This document shows, one piece after another, positions 1 through 6,251 of a stretch of 8,356 bases of DNA. A program made the translations under genes and the position numbers. The DNA is taken from contig JACCSN010000224.1 of assembly GCA_013812985.1 (NCBI GenBank), positions 1-8,356 of the forward strand, given 5' to 3'. Within the stretch, counting starts at the first letter, position 1. Every line of letters starts with the position of its first letter. This DNA comes from Hyphomicrobiales bacterium (lineage in GTDB: Bacteria; Pseudomonadota; Alphaproteobacteria; Rhizobiales; Afifellaceae). The notes under the pieces were generated by a model. The model made no database searches and was not told where the DNA came from. It saw nothing but the letters and a program-made list of their open reading frames with translations.

Positions 1-77
1 GCATAGGGAACTCCGCTTCTGCTTAGCGGTTAGCAAATAGGCGACAACGCGCCCAAGCGACAGGGCAGCGAGCCGCG

Positions 78-308
78 ATGCAGGATTTGGAAAAGCGGCT
101 CGATCGCCTATATGCAGGCGAGACGGAAATCGTGACGGCACCGGAGTTCGAGAGGCTGTTTGCCGAAGTCGGACTGTCAGAGGATGCTAGGAAAGCCGCC
201 GCTTTCGCCCTTGCAGAAGGCAAGGGATGTAGCGTCCGGTTCATCGGCACGGAAGCGTTCTATGCCGCGTTCATTTGTAAGGCGAACGCCCGTCAAAATT
301 CAAACTGA
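78..308 (+). CDS. small hypothetical protein, 76 aa
   Basis: I do not recognise this ORF. It begins at an ATG after an in-frame stop at 24-26, and no earlier ATG, GTG or TTG lies in that frame. The first 25 residues are charged and helix-prone (MQDLEKRLDRLYAGE), followed by a soluble alpha-helical stretch with an Ala-rich segment (ARKAAAFALAEGKG) and a short C-terminus. No signal peptide, membrane segment or cysteine motif is visible. The ribosome binding site is poor: only a GCGAG-like stretch precedes the ATG. The frame stays open upstream to 27 and also looks charged there, so this could equally be the tail of a truncated gene. It sits on the far side of the tRNA from the decayed integrase. 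It may be a remnant; confidence that it is expressed is low. Confidence 0.35.
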   Translation: MQDLEKRLDRLYAGETEIVTAPEFERLFAEVGLSEDARKAAAFALAEGKGCSVRFIGTEAFYAAFICKANARQNSN

Positions 309-634
309 GACAGTGTCCTCGGTCGGACATGCCGTGCGAAGCTGGTTGAGCAGCGAAGAGGCCGCGCCATACGCCAAGAGCCGCGTTGTGGTTGATGGGC
401 CCTGGTCCGCGCGGATCCGGGCGCTCAGTCAGACGAAGCACTAACCGAGAGCTCCGCAATGGCCACAATCCAAGCCGTTGGAGGATATCAGCTCGACGCC
501 AATGCGCCGGGTGCGCTGCTCGACGTTGTGCAAGCGCAGCCGCGTTAATTGTTCAAGCACTTGTGCGCAGGATTGCGCTTAGCATCTGGCTAGACCTAAA
601 TTCATGAATAAATTCAGCTAGATACGTCGAGTTC
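309..634. other. 326 bp stretch with no recognised gene
   Basis: No protein family is recognised here on either strand. The best short frame is 459-548 (plus, 29 codons, starting MATIQAVGGY and ending at a TAA). It reads plausibly but has no convincing ribosome binding site, so I do not call it a gene. The last 60 bases before the tRNA 3' end are clearly AT-richer than the surroundings and carry AAATTCA twice (598-604 and 610-616), GCTAGA twice, and a perfect 10-bp palindrome ATTCATGAAT at 600-609. This is the downstream flank of tRNA-Ser, where a terminator or an attachment site could lie, but neither is clear. Confidence 0.4.
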
Positions 635-724
635 TGGCGGATGGGGTGGGATTCGAACCCACGAGACGGTTGCCCGCCCGCCGGTTTTCAAGACCGGTGC
701 CTTCAACCGCTCGGCCACCCATCC
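635..724 (-). tRNA. tRNA-Ser(TGA), CCA encoded
   Basis: Read on the minus strand this is a complete class II tRNA. The acceptor stem GGATGGG (from 724) pairs with CCCATCC, followed by discriminator G (638) and an encoded CCA (637-635). The D-arm is serine-like (GGCCGAGCGGTTGAAGGC). The anticodon stem CCGGT/ACCGG encloses loop CTTGAAA, giving anticodon TGA, which reads UCN serine codons. A long variable arm with a GCAA loop (about GGCGG/CCGTC) is typical of tRNA-Ser. The T-arm contains GGTTCGAATCC. All stems pair, so it should be functional. A -10/-35 pair lies just upstream. The gene lies 66 bp beyond the stop of the degenerate integrase and points the same way. Confidence 0.97.
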
Positions 725-741
725 TTAGAGCGATTTCAACG

Positions 742-769
742 AGATAATCCGGAGCGGGGAGGGTGGCAA
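742..769 (-). promoter_or_regulatory. candidate tRNA-Ser promoter
   Basis: On the minus strand TTGCCA (769-764) and TTATCT (747-742) are separated by 16 bases. The -10 box ends 17 bases before the tRNA 5' end, a reasonable distance for a short 5' leader. The -35 box overlaps the inverted repeat that follows the integrase remnant, so that hairpin and the promoter occupy the same bases. This comes from consensus matching by eye only. Confidence 0.35.
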
Positions 770-785
770 GGTGCCAATGCCACCC
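761..785 (-). terminator. hairpin behind the integrase remnant
   Basis: GGGTGGCA (761-768) and TGCCACCC (778-785) form a perfect 8-bp stem around a 9-base loop that can itself fold (GGTGCC). It starts 5 bases downstream of the integrase stop codon at 791-793, so it is placed like an intrinsic terminator for that gene. No T-run follows on the minus strand, so termination would be weak or factor-dependent. It could instead be an accessory site of the former mobile element. Confidence 0.4.
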
Positions 786-790
786 TATTG

Positions 791-1380
791 TCACCCTGCT
801 TGTCGCTGGCGAGCCGCAAAACGTTTGTCGATGCGTTCCGCTGCCTCGCGCTGCATCCCGTCTGTCGCGTGGCTGTAAACGTCCGTCGTCACTGACACGC
901 TGGAATGCCGGCGCGCACCTGGGCGACCTTCGGATGGATGCCCGCCTTGAGCAGCCGTGTGAAGTGAACATGCCGGCCGGCGTGGGGACTGAACCCGGCC
1001 ACGCCGAGGGCCTTCGCCATGACCGTGACGGCCTTCGTGAAATTGCGAGGCCGCCAGAGTTCGCCTTCGATAGTCGGGAACACGAAGGCGTCAGGTGTCC
1101 AGCCCAAGCCAAGCGCCAGACGCGCTTTTTTCTGTTCCAGTTGGTGTGCGCTGAGAACGCGCGTCGCCTTCGCCGGAAGATCGATCGCCGCCGGCCGGCG
1201 GCGGTCTTCACGTCCTTGAGCCGGAGCCCGCCGGCTTTCGTTTCCTCGACGGTTTGCAGGATTTCCACCTGGCCGGCATCGAAGTCGAGATTGCGCCACC
1301 GGAGCGCCAGCAACTCGCCGCGACGGATGCCGGTGGCAAGGGTGGTGAACAGCGGAGCGTGCAGCAGCCGGTCTATGTGC
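791..1380 (-). pseudogene. tyrosine recombinase (phage-type integrase), C-terminal half, frameshifted
   Basis: This is the catalytic half of a phage or integrative-element integrase. It is split over three reading frames. Frame one (about 1380 to 1190) carries APLFTTLATGIRRGELLALR, with the first catalytic Arg in TGIRRGE, and continues to VEETKAGGLRLKDVKTAAG. Frame two (about 1195 to 910) starts AIDLPAKATRVLSAHQ and reaches SPHAGRHVHFTRLLKAGIHP, which holds the His-x-x-Arg pair. Frame three (907 to 791) reads HSSVSVTTDVYSHATDGMQ and ends ERIDKRFAARQRQAG-stop, supplying the second His and the nucleophilic Tyr. The second break fits loss of one base in a GGC-CAT context at 908-910. The N-terminal DNA-binding domains are absent: homology stops near 1380, where a plus-strand primase fragment begins. 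The gene cannot make an active recombinase. Confidence 0.88.
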
Positions 1381-1640
1381 CGGACAGCGCCGACCGGCTC
1401 GCCGAGCTAGGCTTCGTCGCCACGACAAATCCGATGGGCGCCGGCAAGTGGCACCCTGACCTGAACCGATGGTTCGCGGGCCGGGACCGTTTCATCCTCG
1501 CCGACAACGACAAGCCGGGCCGCGTTCACGCTCACGACGTGGCGCAGCACCTCAAGCCGATTGCCACAACCGTCCGCGTCGTGGAGTTTCCTGGCCTGCC
1601 CGAAAAAGGCGACATGTCGGATTGGCTCTTCGGGCTGAAG
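1380..1640 (+). pseudogene. TOPRIM/primase domain fragment
   Basis: The plus-strand frame from about 1380 to 1640 encodes roughly 85 residues of a TOPRIM-type primase of the kind found on plasmids, phages and integrative elements. Recognisable blocks are ADRLAELGFVATTNPMGAGK, then FILADNDKPGRVHAHDVAQH with the metal-binding Asp-x-Asp (codons at 1503 and 1509), then VVEFPGLPEKGDMSDWL. The upstream Glu-Gly motif of TOPRIM, the zinc finger and any helicase part are missing. The frame stays open to 1883, but after about 1640 the amino acids no longer resemble the family and the opposite strand starts to encode a sulfotransferase. The open frame from 1254 is therefore a chance fusion of three sources. 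No start codon or ribosome binding site belongs to this fragment. Confidence 0.8.
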
Positions 1641-1649
1641 CCGTCAGGC

Positions 1650-1793
1650 ACCGGGGGGCTTCCGATGAATCCGGCAAAGCTTCGTCGAAGAGGCCGTCAT
1701 AGACAGTCGCGCTGCCAAGGCCGAAGCTGTGATGGAGGATCGTGCGCGCCAGCGTATTTCCCGAGCGCGGGAAGGTGCCAGCCAGATGATCAA
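1650..1793 (-). pseudogene. 5' stub of a second sulfotransferase (PRSGNT type)
   Basis: Seven bases after a GGAG (1804-1801) a TTG at 1793 starts the peptide IIWLA. In the next frame this continues as TFPRSGNTLARTILHHSFGL and on to YDGLFDEALPDSSEAP. IIWLAxFPRSGNT is the signature N-terminus of PAPS-dependent bacterial sulfotransferases; FPRSGNT (1773-1753) is the 5'-phosphosulfate-binding loop. Joining the two halves requires one extra base near 1776 (codon 6 or 7), so the gene appears frameshifted. It is also truncated: sulfotransferase-like coding fades near 1650, where the primase fragment of the other strand ends. The TTG lies 4 bases after the stop of the upstream sulfotransferase gene, so it was the next gene of that operon. 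The TTG start is inferred; the PRSGNT block is directly visible. Confidence 0.7.
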
Positions 1794-1797
1794 GAGC

Positions 1798-2571
1798 TCA
1801 CTCCGGCTCCGCGGGGAGAAAGGAGTAACCGAACCTTTCGGCGAGGTGGCGGTAATGCTCTGCCCGCAAAACCTCATCGCTGAAATCAGCGTGGAAGGGG
1901 CGGCGCTGAAGGGGTTCGATCTTCTTTGATCGGGCCGCCCTCCCACTGTTTCCACTCAGCCTCGCCTTGCTGAACGTTTCCAGAGCCGCGGGATCGAATT
2001 TCAATCGAAGCCTTTCACAAAGGATCAGGAGGGTTCCTGCCGGGTCACGTGTGAAATCCTCGTATCTGACAATACTTGTGTTCTCAAAGTTAGAGAGAAA
2101 GTGCTCTACCTTTGAGCAATACTCGTCGAAAGAAGAAAGGAATCGATGGAAATCGTTATCGATCATACCCAACCAGGCGTCTACCGGGTCTCGGATAGTG
2201 CAGGCTTCCGACAGCTCGTAACCCGCGTCTCCAAGCACGTCGCGAATAGCTAGACGCCCTGTTGCATGCTTCCCTAAATAATCCGAATGGGCATGATTAC
2301 GAATGACAATTATACGTTCGTTACGCTCGGCGATGGCCAGGAATACCTTCATTCTTCTCAGAAACTCAGCCTTCAACTGCTTATCCGTGAATTTTAGGCC
2401 GACGCCACTCGTCTGGACCACTTGAAAAACGTCGTAAGGATTCCATAGGCCGGTCATCGTTGTCGGGTGCAACTCTCCCGCAAGCACCACGCTCGGTAAC
2501 GCCGCGAGGCACTTGCTGATGACGGTTCCCCCTGAGGACGAGAGATGATGTATGATGCGGATGACCGCCAT
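1798..2571 (-). CDS. sulfotransferase family protein, 257 aa
   Basis: A cytoplasmic PAPS-dependent sulfotransferase is predicted; the acceptor is probably a sugar, given its neighbour. Residues 6-22 (IIHHLSSSGGTVISKCL) form the P-loop-like phosphosulfate-binding strand-loop-helix, a variant lacking the classical PRSGNT. RNHAH at 91-95 and TIRDPVDAWLG at 125-135 match the 3'-phosphate-binding region. VRYEDFTRDP at 168-177 is the conserved strand after it. LSGNSGR at 205-211 is the C-terminal PAPS-contact loop. Length is normal for the compact bacterial type. The ATG at 2571 lies 11 bases after GGAG (2586-2583). A GTG at 2583, overlapping the upstream TGA as GTGA, would add four residues. Both starts imply translational coupling to the glycosyltransferase gene. 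The core (about 2040-2400) is near 42-58% GC, against about 70% in parts of its neighbour, which suggests a separate origin. The frame stays open upstream to 3399 but only as a shadow of the glycosyltransferase. Confidence 0.87.
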   Translation of the reverse strand: MAVIRIIHHLSSSGGTVISKCLAALPSVVLAGELHPTTMTGLWNPYDVFQVVQTSGVGLKFTDKQLKAEFLRRMKVFLAIAERNERIIVIRNHAHSDYLGKHATGRLAIRDVLGDAGYELSEACTIRDPVDAWLGMIDNDFHRFLSSFDEYCSKVEHFLSNFENTSIVRYEDFTRDPAGTLLILCERLRLKFDPAALETFSKARLSGNSGRAARSKKIEPLQRRPFHADFSDEVLRAEHYRHLAERFGYSFLPAEPE

Positions 2572-2579
2572 ATCAAGCT

Positions 2580-5500
2580 TCACTCCGCCGTGCCAACAGC
2601 ATGGGACAGCTCTCCTGCGATCGCCGCGAGACGATGGACGAGAAGGTGCGCGTCGACAATCTGTTTGCACCGCTGGTCGACCCCGGCCACACCCGTGGCC
2701 TCGAAGTGCTGCGACGCCTGCTGGATTACGGCGACCAGCGGCTGCGGGCCGGAGGGATCGTAGCAGATTACGGGAAGCTGGCCCCAGCCTCCCGACGGCG
2801 GCATGGGACCCGTAAGACCGGCGGCCAGCGCCACGACAGGAACGACCCCCATCAGTAGCGCGTCCAGCACGGGAGCCGCGATTTCCGTCGAGGCGGCGAG
2901 ATAGAGGCAGACCTTGTAAGCGGCAAGGATCTCGCATGCGCCAAGCGCCCCGTTCGCGCCCAATCTCGCGAGCTCGTCGGTCCGCCAGAGATCGATCCCA
3001 TAGCCGGCGTCGGCGAGCTGGCTGGCGGCGGCTTCGACCTTGCTGCTCGGCTCGCCGCTCTCGACCAGGAGGCAGACCCGGTCGTTGCGCTCCGCGCCGC
3101 GCCGCACCGCGCCGAGCGCCGCGCCTTCCCGGTTGATGGCCATGCTGAGCACCGCCTGCTTGGCTTCCGCTATACGGCCGTCGAGATTGTTCAGATAGCG
3201 CCCAGCCTGCGCATCGGTGGGAATAACGAGATCGAAGATGTCGCTCAGTTCGCGCTTTGCGATAAACGCCTGATGACAATTCCAGAACCAACCGATCGAG
3301 AACTGCGACGTAAGCTGGCGATCCAGAAGCGAGTCGGGCGAGGGGACGCCGTGGAGGCCGATGATGTCGACCCGGAGCGGCGAAGGGGCCTCGTTCCAAG
3401 CCGCCTCTGCGTCACCCGGCCCAAGGTCCTCCAGACGCAGCCCGGCGCCTTCCGCGACGGCGCGAACCGCGGGAACCTGCTCATCCCCGGCCCACACGAA
3501 AACATCCATCGGCAGGAAGGATGTCAGGTCGGGGATAGACACCTGTCCCTGGGAACGGACGAGATTGGGACGAGCCAACCTGTCCGCGTCGGCGATTGAG
3601 GCGGCGTGTTTCTCCTGCACATTGACGAGCTCCAGAAAGCACGCGAACTCGTTGCTGGTCTTCTGAGCCTCGTGCTTTCGGAAAAAGGCGAACGGCCATC
3701 CGGTGACATGCATGCTGGCGCCTTTCTTGGCCAGCCGCAGCCACAGGTCATAGTCCATCGTGTATTGAAGAGAGGTGTCCAGCCGCCCCCCGATCCGCTG
3801 CAGTGCCTCTCTCGCCACGAAAACTTCAGGCTGGCAAAAGAAATCCCTCTTGAGCCATTTCCCGAAAATATCGAGCAGCGCGCCGGTCTCCAGATGAGAC
3901 CGCTGGCGCTTGGGGGTCAGGACCCGCTCAACCTCGCCTTCACGGTGGACCAGGCAGTGGCCAACGATCACGTCGCAGGCCGATCGTGAATAGGCGGCCG
4001 CCGCGGCATGAAGTGCGCCGGGCGCCAACATGTCATCGGTATTGAGCCAGCCAATCAGGTCGCCGGTCAATTGCTCGAAACCAAGGTTGAGCGCCGCGGT
4101 CTGGCCCAACTCCGCGACAATGATTTTGTCGATGCGGTCGCGATAGCGTTCCAGGATTGCAAGCGTCTCGTCCATCGAGCCGCCATCCACGACGATATAC
4201 TCTAGGTTCGGATAGTTCTGATTGAGGATCGAGACGATCGCCGCCTCGATGTAACGACCCTGGTTCAGCGATGGCGTGACGATGCTGATGCGAGGCCAAG
4301 CTTCGCCGACAAGATCTGCTTTGAAGAACTGTTCGATGTTTGGAAATGGGGCGAACGGCCAGGCGATATCGTCCTCTGTGCGCGGCCAGAAAATCCGACC
4401 TTGCTCATCGATGTCCATCGAAGGAGTGCGAGAGAAATAGTATTGCGCATCGGCAAAATTGCCTGCTGCAAGCGCCGAGAATCCGGCGTTCAGTTGCGTG
4501 ACACCATCCAGGGGTGCGAGACTTGCTCCCAAGAGGTTTAGCGCGCTCCGTCGCTGCTTCCAGAACCGGCCTTGAACAAGGTTTGCCGCCAATTGTGCTT
4601 GTGTGCCGGGATTTCCAGGCGCGAAAGCTACCGCACTGGCGAGGAACCGTCCCGCAAGCGCCTCGATCAGTTCGCGTTCGGCGCCAGGAGCCACGCTGAG
4701 ATCGCAAGTCGAGAGGATCTTACGAAGTCCGGGGAGCACGACCTCATAGGCGTTAAGCTTGCATGCCAAGGCAATGATCTGGAGAGGTATTTCCGGACCG
4801 ATCAAATCGACATGAGCTAACGCCTGCTCGATAAGAACGCGCAGCTCCGGCTGGCTAAACGCGGGGCTAGGGCCGCCGGACTGCAGCTGCAGCCGCTTTC
4901 TGAAGTACTCCTTCGACAACTCGGCGTCGCCCTCGCGCGCCAGAACTCCAAGCGAGACACGATCCGCCCCGCTGAAGCTCTTCAGCTGTGCCGCGACATC
5001 CCCCAGAGTGCGGATCGTGTTTTCGTCCGACGAATCTACATCCAAAGCGGCTGTAGCATGTCGGTAGGCCGTGACGGGTCGACCTGCGGCGGCCGCCGCA
5101 TAAAGTGCGGCCCGATGCAGCTGCAGGGCATAACCTTGTGGCTCTCCGAGCGATTCTTCGGCAATGGCGAGTGCAGTGTCGAATCGGTTTGCCGCCAGGC
5201 AAATACGGACGCTTTCCAAGGTGATCCCGATATCGGAGGGCAGGCTGTCATGCGCCGCCCGGGCAAGTTCCGCGGCGCGCGCGCTAACTCCCGTCGCGTT
5301 ATGGGCTTTTGCCAGATCGATGAGCAGGAAGGGATTGTCCGGATAGCGCAGGACGCCGATCTCCAGCGTGGACAGCGCATCGCCGCCGAGGCGCGCCTCG
5401 GAAGCCGCGAGCACCAGATAGGTGTCGGGAAATACGATGCCGCTGACGAGCATGCTTCGGGCCAGGTCCGCCGCCTCGGTGAGCGCGCCAGCCTGAAGCA

Positions 5501-6251
5501 GCTGATTGGCGAGCTGTTGCAGATCGCCTTCAGCGATACCCAGGGTCTGGTGCATCGGGTCGTCCGGAGCGCCGATCTCAATGGCGGCCGTGACGTGCTG
5601 GTAGGCGCTAAGCGGTCGGCCTGCTGCGCTGGCGGCGCGAACGGCGAGCCGGCGCAGATCGAGATCGCGACCGCGTGGCTCTCGCAGTCCCGCCTCGATC
5701 ATGGCCAGCGCCGCTTCATGCTTGCCTGCGGCGATTGAAAGATGAATAGATTCAAGCGCGATGCCGATATCGGCGGGCAGGCTGGCATGCGCAGCGCGCG
5801 CAAGCTCGTCAGCCCGCTCCGCGTGCCCCAACGCGTGGTGAGCCTTCGCCAATTCGATCAACAAATAGGGGTGATCCGGGAAGCTACGAACGCCGGCCTC
5901 AAGGGTCGCTAGGCTATCGCCCCCGCATTTCCGATCGGCATCCGCGAGCACGAGGTAGGTCTCGGGAACGGCGATGAGGTTGGCGAGCATGGTCCGAGCC
6001 AGCTCGGCGGCCTGCATCGGCTCGCCGGCGTGAAGGAGGTGGCTAGAAAGATGCTGCAGGTCGCCGGGAGAGAAACCCAGCCCGCGGGCAATGATGGAAA
6101 GCTGGTCCGCGGAAAGCTTGGCCCCGTGATTGACCGCAAGATCTTTCAGATGGAGCGCGGTCTCCTTATCCTCCGGGTTTATCTCCATGTCCGAAGCTAG
6201 GGGCTCCGCGCCAACGTTGCCATCCTCCGCCGCCTTTGCAAGCTTGTTCAT
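2580..6251 (-). CDS. multidomain TPR-GT2-glycosyltransferase protein, 1223 aa
   Basis: A very long soluble glycosyltransferase with no signal peptide or membrane helix. Residues 58-415 are TPR-like helical repeats built as two 179-residue units; weaker helical repeats run to about 610. Residues 654-870 are a GT-A fold family 2 domain: RISIVTPSLNQGRYIEAAI, VVDGGSMDET (Asp-Gly-Gly 689-691), the metal-binding TDD in IGWLNTDDM (738-740), and DYDLWLRLAKKG (833-844). Residues about 910-1215 resemble a GT-B C-terminal half: IGWFWNCHQAF at 986-996 and APVLDALLMGVVPVV at 1126-1140, like GT4 PVLEAMACGTPVV. The EX7E positions there are Thr1122 and Asp1130, so this domain may be degenerate or non-catalytic. 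The ATG at 6251 has no Shine-Dalgarno sequence but overlaps the leader ORF stop (ATGA). The gene overlaps or abuts the sulfotransferase downstream. Probable role: assembly of a sulfated glycan or protein glycosylation; the donor and acceptor cannot be told. Confidence 0.85.
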   Translation of the reverse strand: MNKLAKAAEDGNVGAEPLASDMEINPEDKETALHLKDLAVNHGAKLSADQLSIIARGLGFSPGDLQHLSSHLLHAGEPMQAAELARTMLANLIAVPETYLVLADADRKCGGDSLATLEAGVRSFPDHPYLLIELAKAHHALGHAERADELARAAHASLPADIGIALESIHLSIAAGKHEAALAMIEAGLREPRGRDLDLRRLAVRAASAAGRPLSAYQHVTAAIEIGAPDDPMHQTLGIAEGDLQQLANQLLQAGALTEAADLARSMLVSGIVFPDTYLVLAASEARLGGDALSTLEIGVLRYPDNPFLLIDLAKAHNATGVSARAAELARAAHDSLPSDIGITLESVRICLAANRFDTALAIAEESLGEPQGYALQLHRAALYAAAAAGRPVTAYRHATAALDVDSSDENTIRTLGDVAAQLKSFSGADRVSLGVLAREGDAELSKEYFRKRLQLQSGGPSPAFSQPELRVLIEQALAHVDLIGPEIPLQIIALACKLNAYEVVLPGLRKILSTCDLSVAPGAERELIEALAGRFLASAVAFAPGNPGTQAQLAANLVQGRFWKQRRSALNLLGASLAPLDGVTQLNAGFSALAAGNFADAQYYFSRTPSMDIDEQGRIFWPRTEDDIAWPFAPFPNIEQFFKADLVGEAWPRISIVTPSLNQGRYIEAAIVSILNQNYPNLEYIVVDGGSMDETLAILERYRDRIDKIIVAELGQTAALNLGFEQLTGDLIGWLNTDDMLAPGALHAAAAAYSRSACDVIVGHCLVHREGEVERVLTPKRQRSHLETGALLDIFGKWLKRDFFCQPEVFVAREALQRIGGRLDTSLQYTMDYDLWLRLAKKGASMHVTGWPFAFFRKHEAQKTSNEFACFLELVNVQEKHAASIADADRLARPNLVRSQGQVSIPDLTSFLPMDVFVWAGDEQVPAVRAVAEGAGLRLEDLGPGDAEAAWNEAPSPLRVDIIGLHGVPSPDSLLDRQLTSQFSIGWFWNCHQAFIAKRELSDIFDLVIPTDAQAGRYLNNLDGRIAEAKQAVLSMAINREGAALGAVRRGAERNDRVCLLVESGEPSSKVEAAASQLADAGYGIDLWRTDELARLGANGALGACEILAAYKVCLYLAASTEIAAPVLDALLMGVVPVVALAAGLTGPMPPSGGWGQLPVICYDPSGPQPLVAVIQQASQHFEATGVAGVDQRCKQIVDAHLLVHRLAAIAGELSHAVGTAE
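5007..6080 (-). repeat. tandem 537-bp coding duplication (two 179-residue TPR units)
   Basis: Within the glycosyltransferase gene, residues 58-236 (6080-5544) and 237-415 (5543-5007) align without gaps at a constant offset of 179. Matching blocks include PETYLVLA/PDTYLVLA, ELARAAHASLPADIGI/ELARAAHDSLPSDIGI, LAKAHHA/LAKAHNA and AAGRPLSAYQH/AAGRPVTAYRH. Each unit opens at a Leu-Gly (58, 237), and the same Leu-Gly recurs at 416, where a third unit would begin before the similarity fades. DNA identity is visibly lower than protein similarity, so the duplication is not recent. Confidence 0.9.

Noticed and set aside
459..548. 29-codon plus-strand ORF starting MATIQAVGGY.
   Set aside because: No convincing ribosome binding site, no family and no coupling to a neighbour; kept only as a note in the gene-free stretch.
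598..616. AAATTCA direct repeats and the ATTCATGAAT palindrome beside tRNA-Ser as an attachment site.
   Set aside because: They share no sequence with the tRNA 3' end, and such repeats are expected in a short AT-rich patch.
763..1410. Plus-strand 215-codon frame over the integrase region.
   Set aside because: It is the reverse of the integrase remnant, whose conserved motifs are on the minus strand.
2584..3399. Upstream extension of the sulfotransferase frame to a 533-residue protein.
   Set aside because: The extra residues are Arg-rich, low-complexity antisense-like sequence lying wholly inside the 3' end of the glycosyltransferase gene in another frame; sulfotransferase homology starts at 2571.
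5058..5738. Plus-strand 226-codon frame.
   Set aside because: It lies opposite the TPR repeats, which give a clean repeat pattern on the minus strand; in GC-rich DNA such antisense frames are common.
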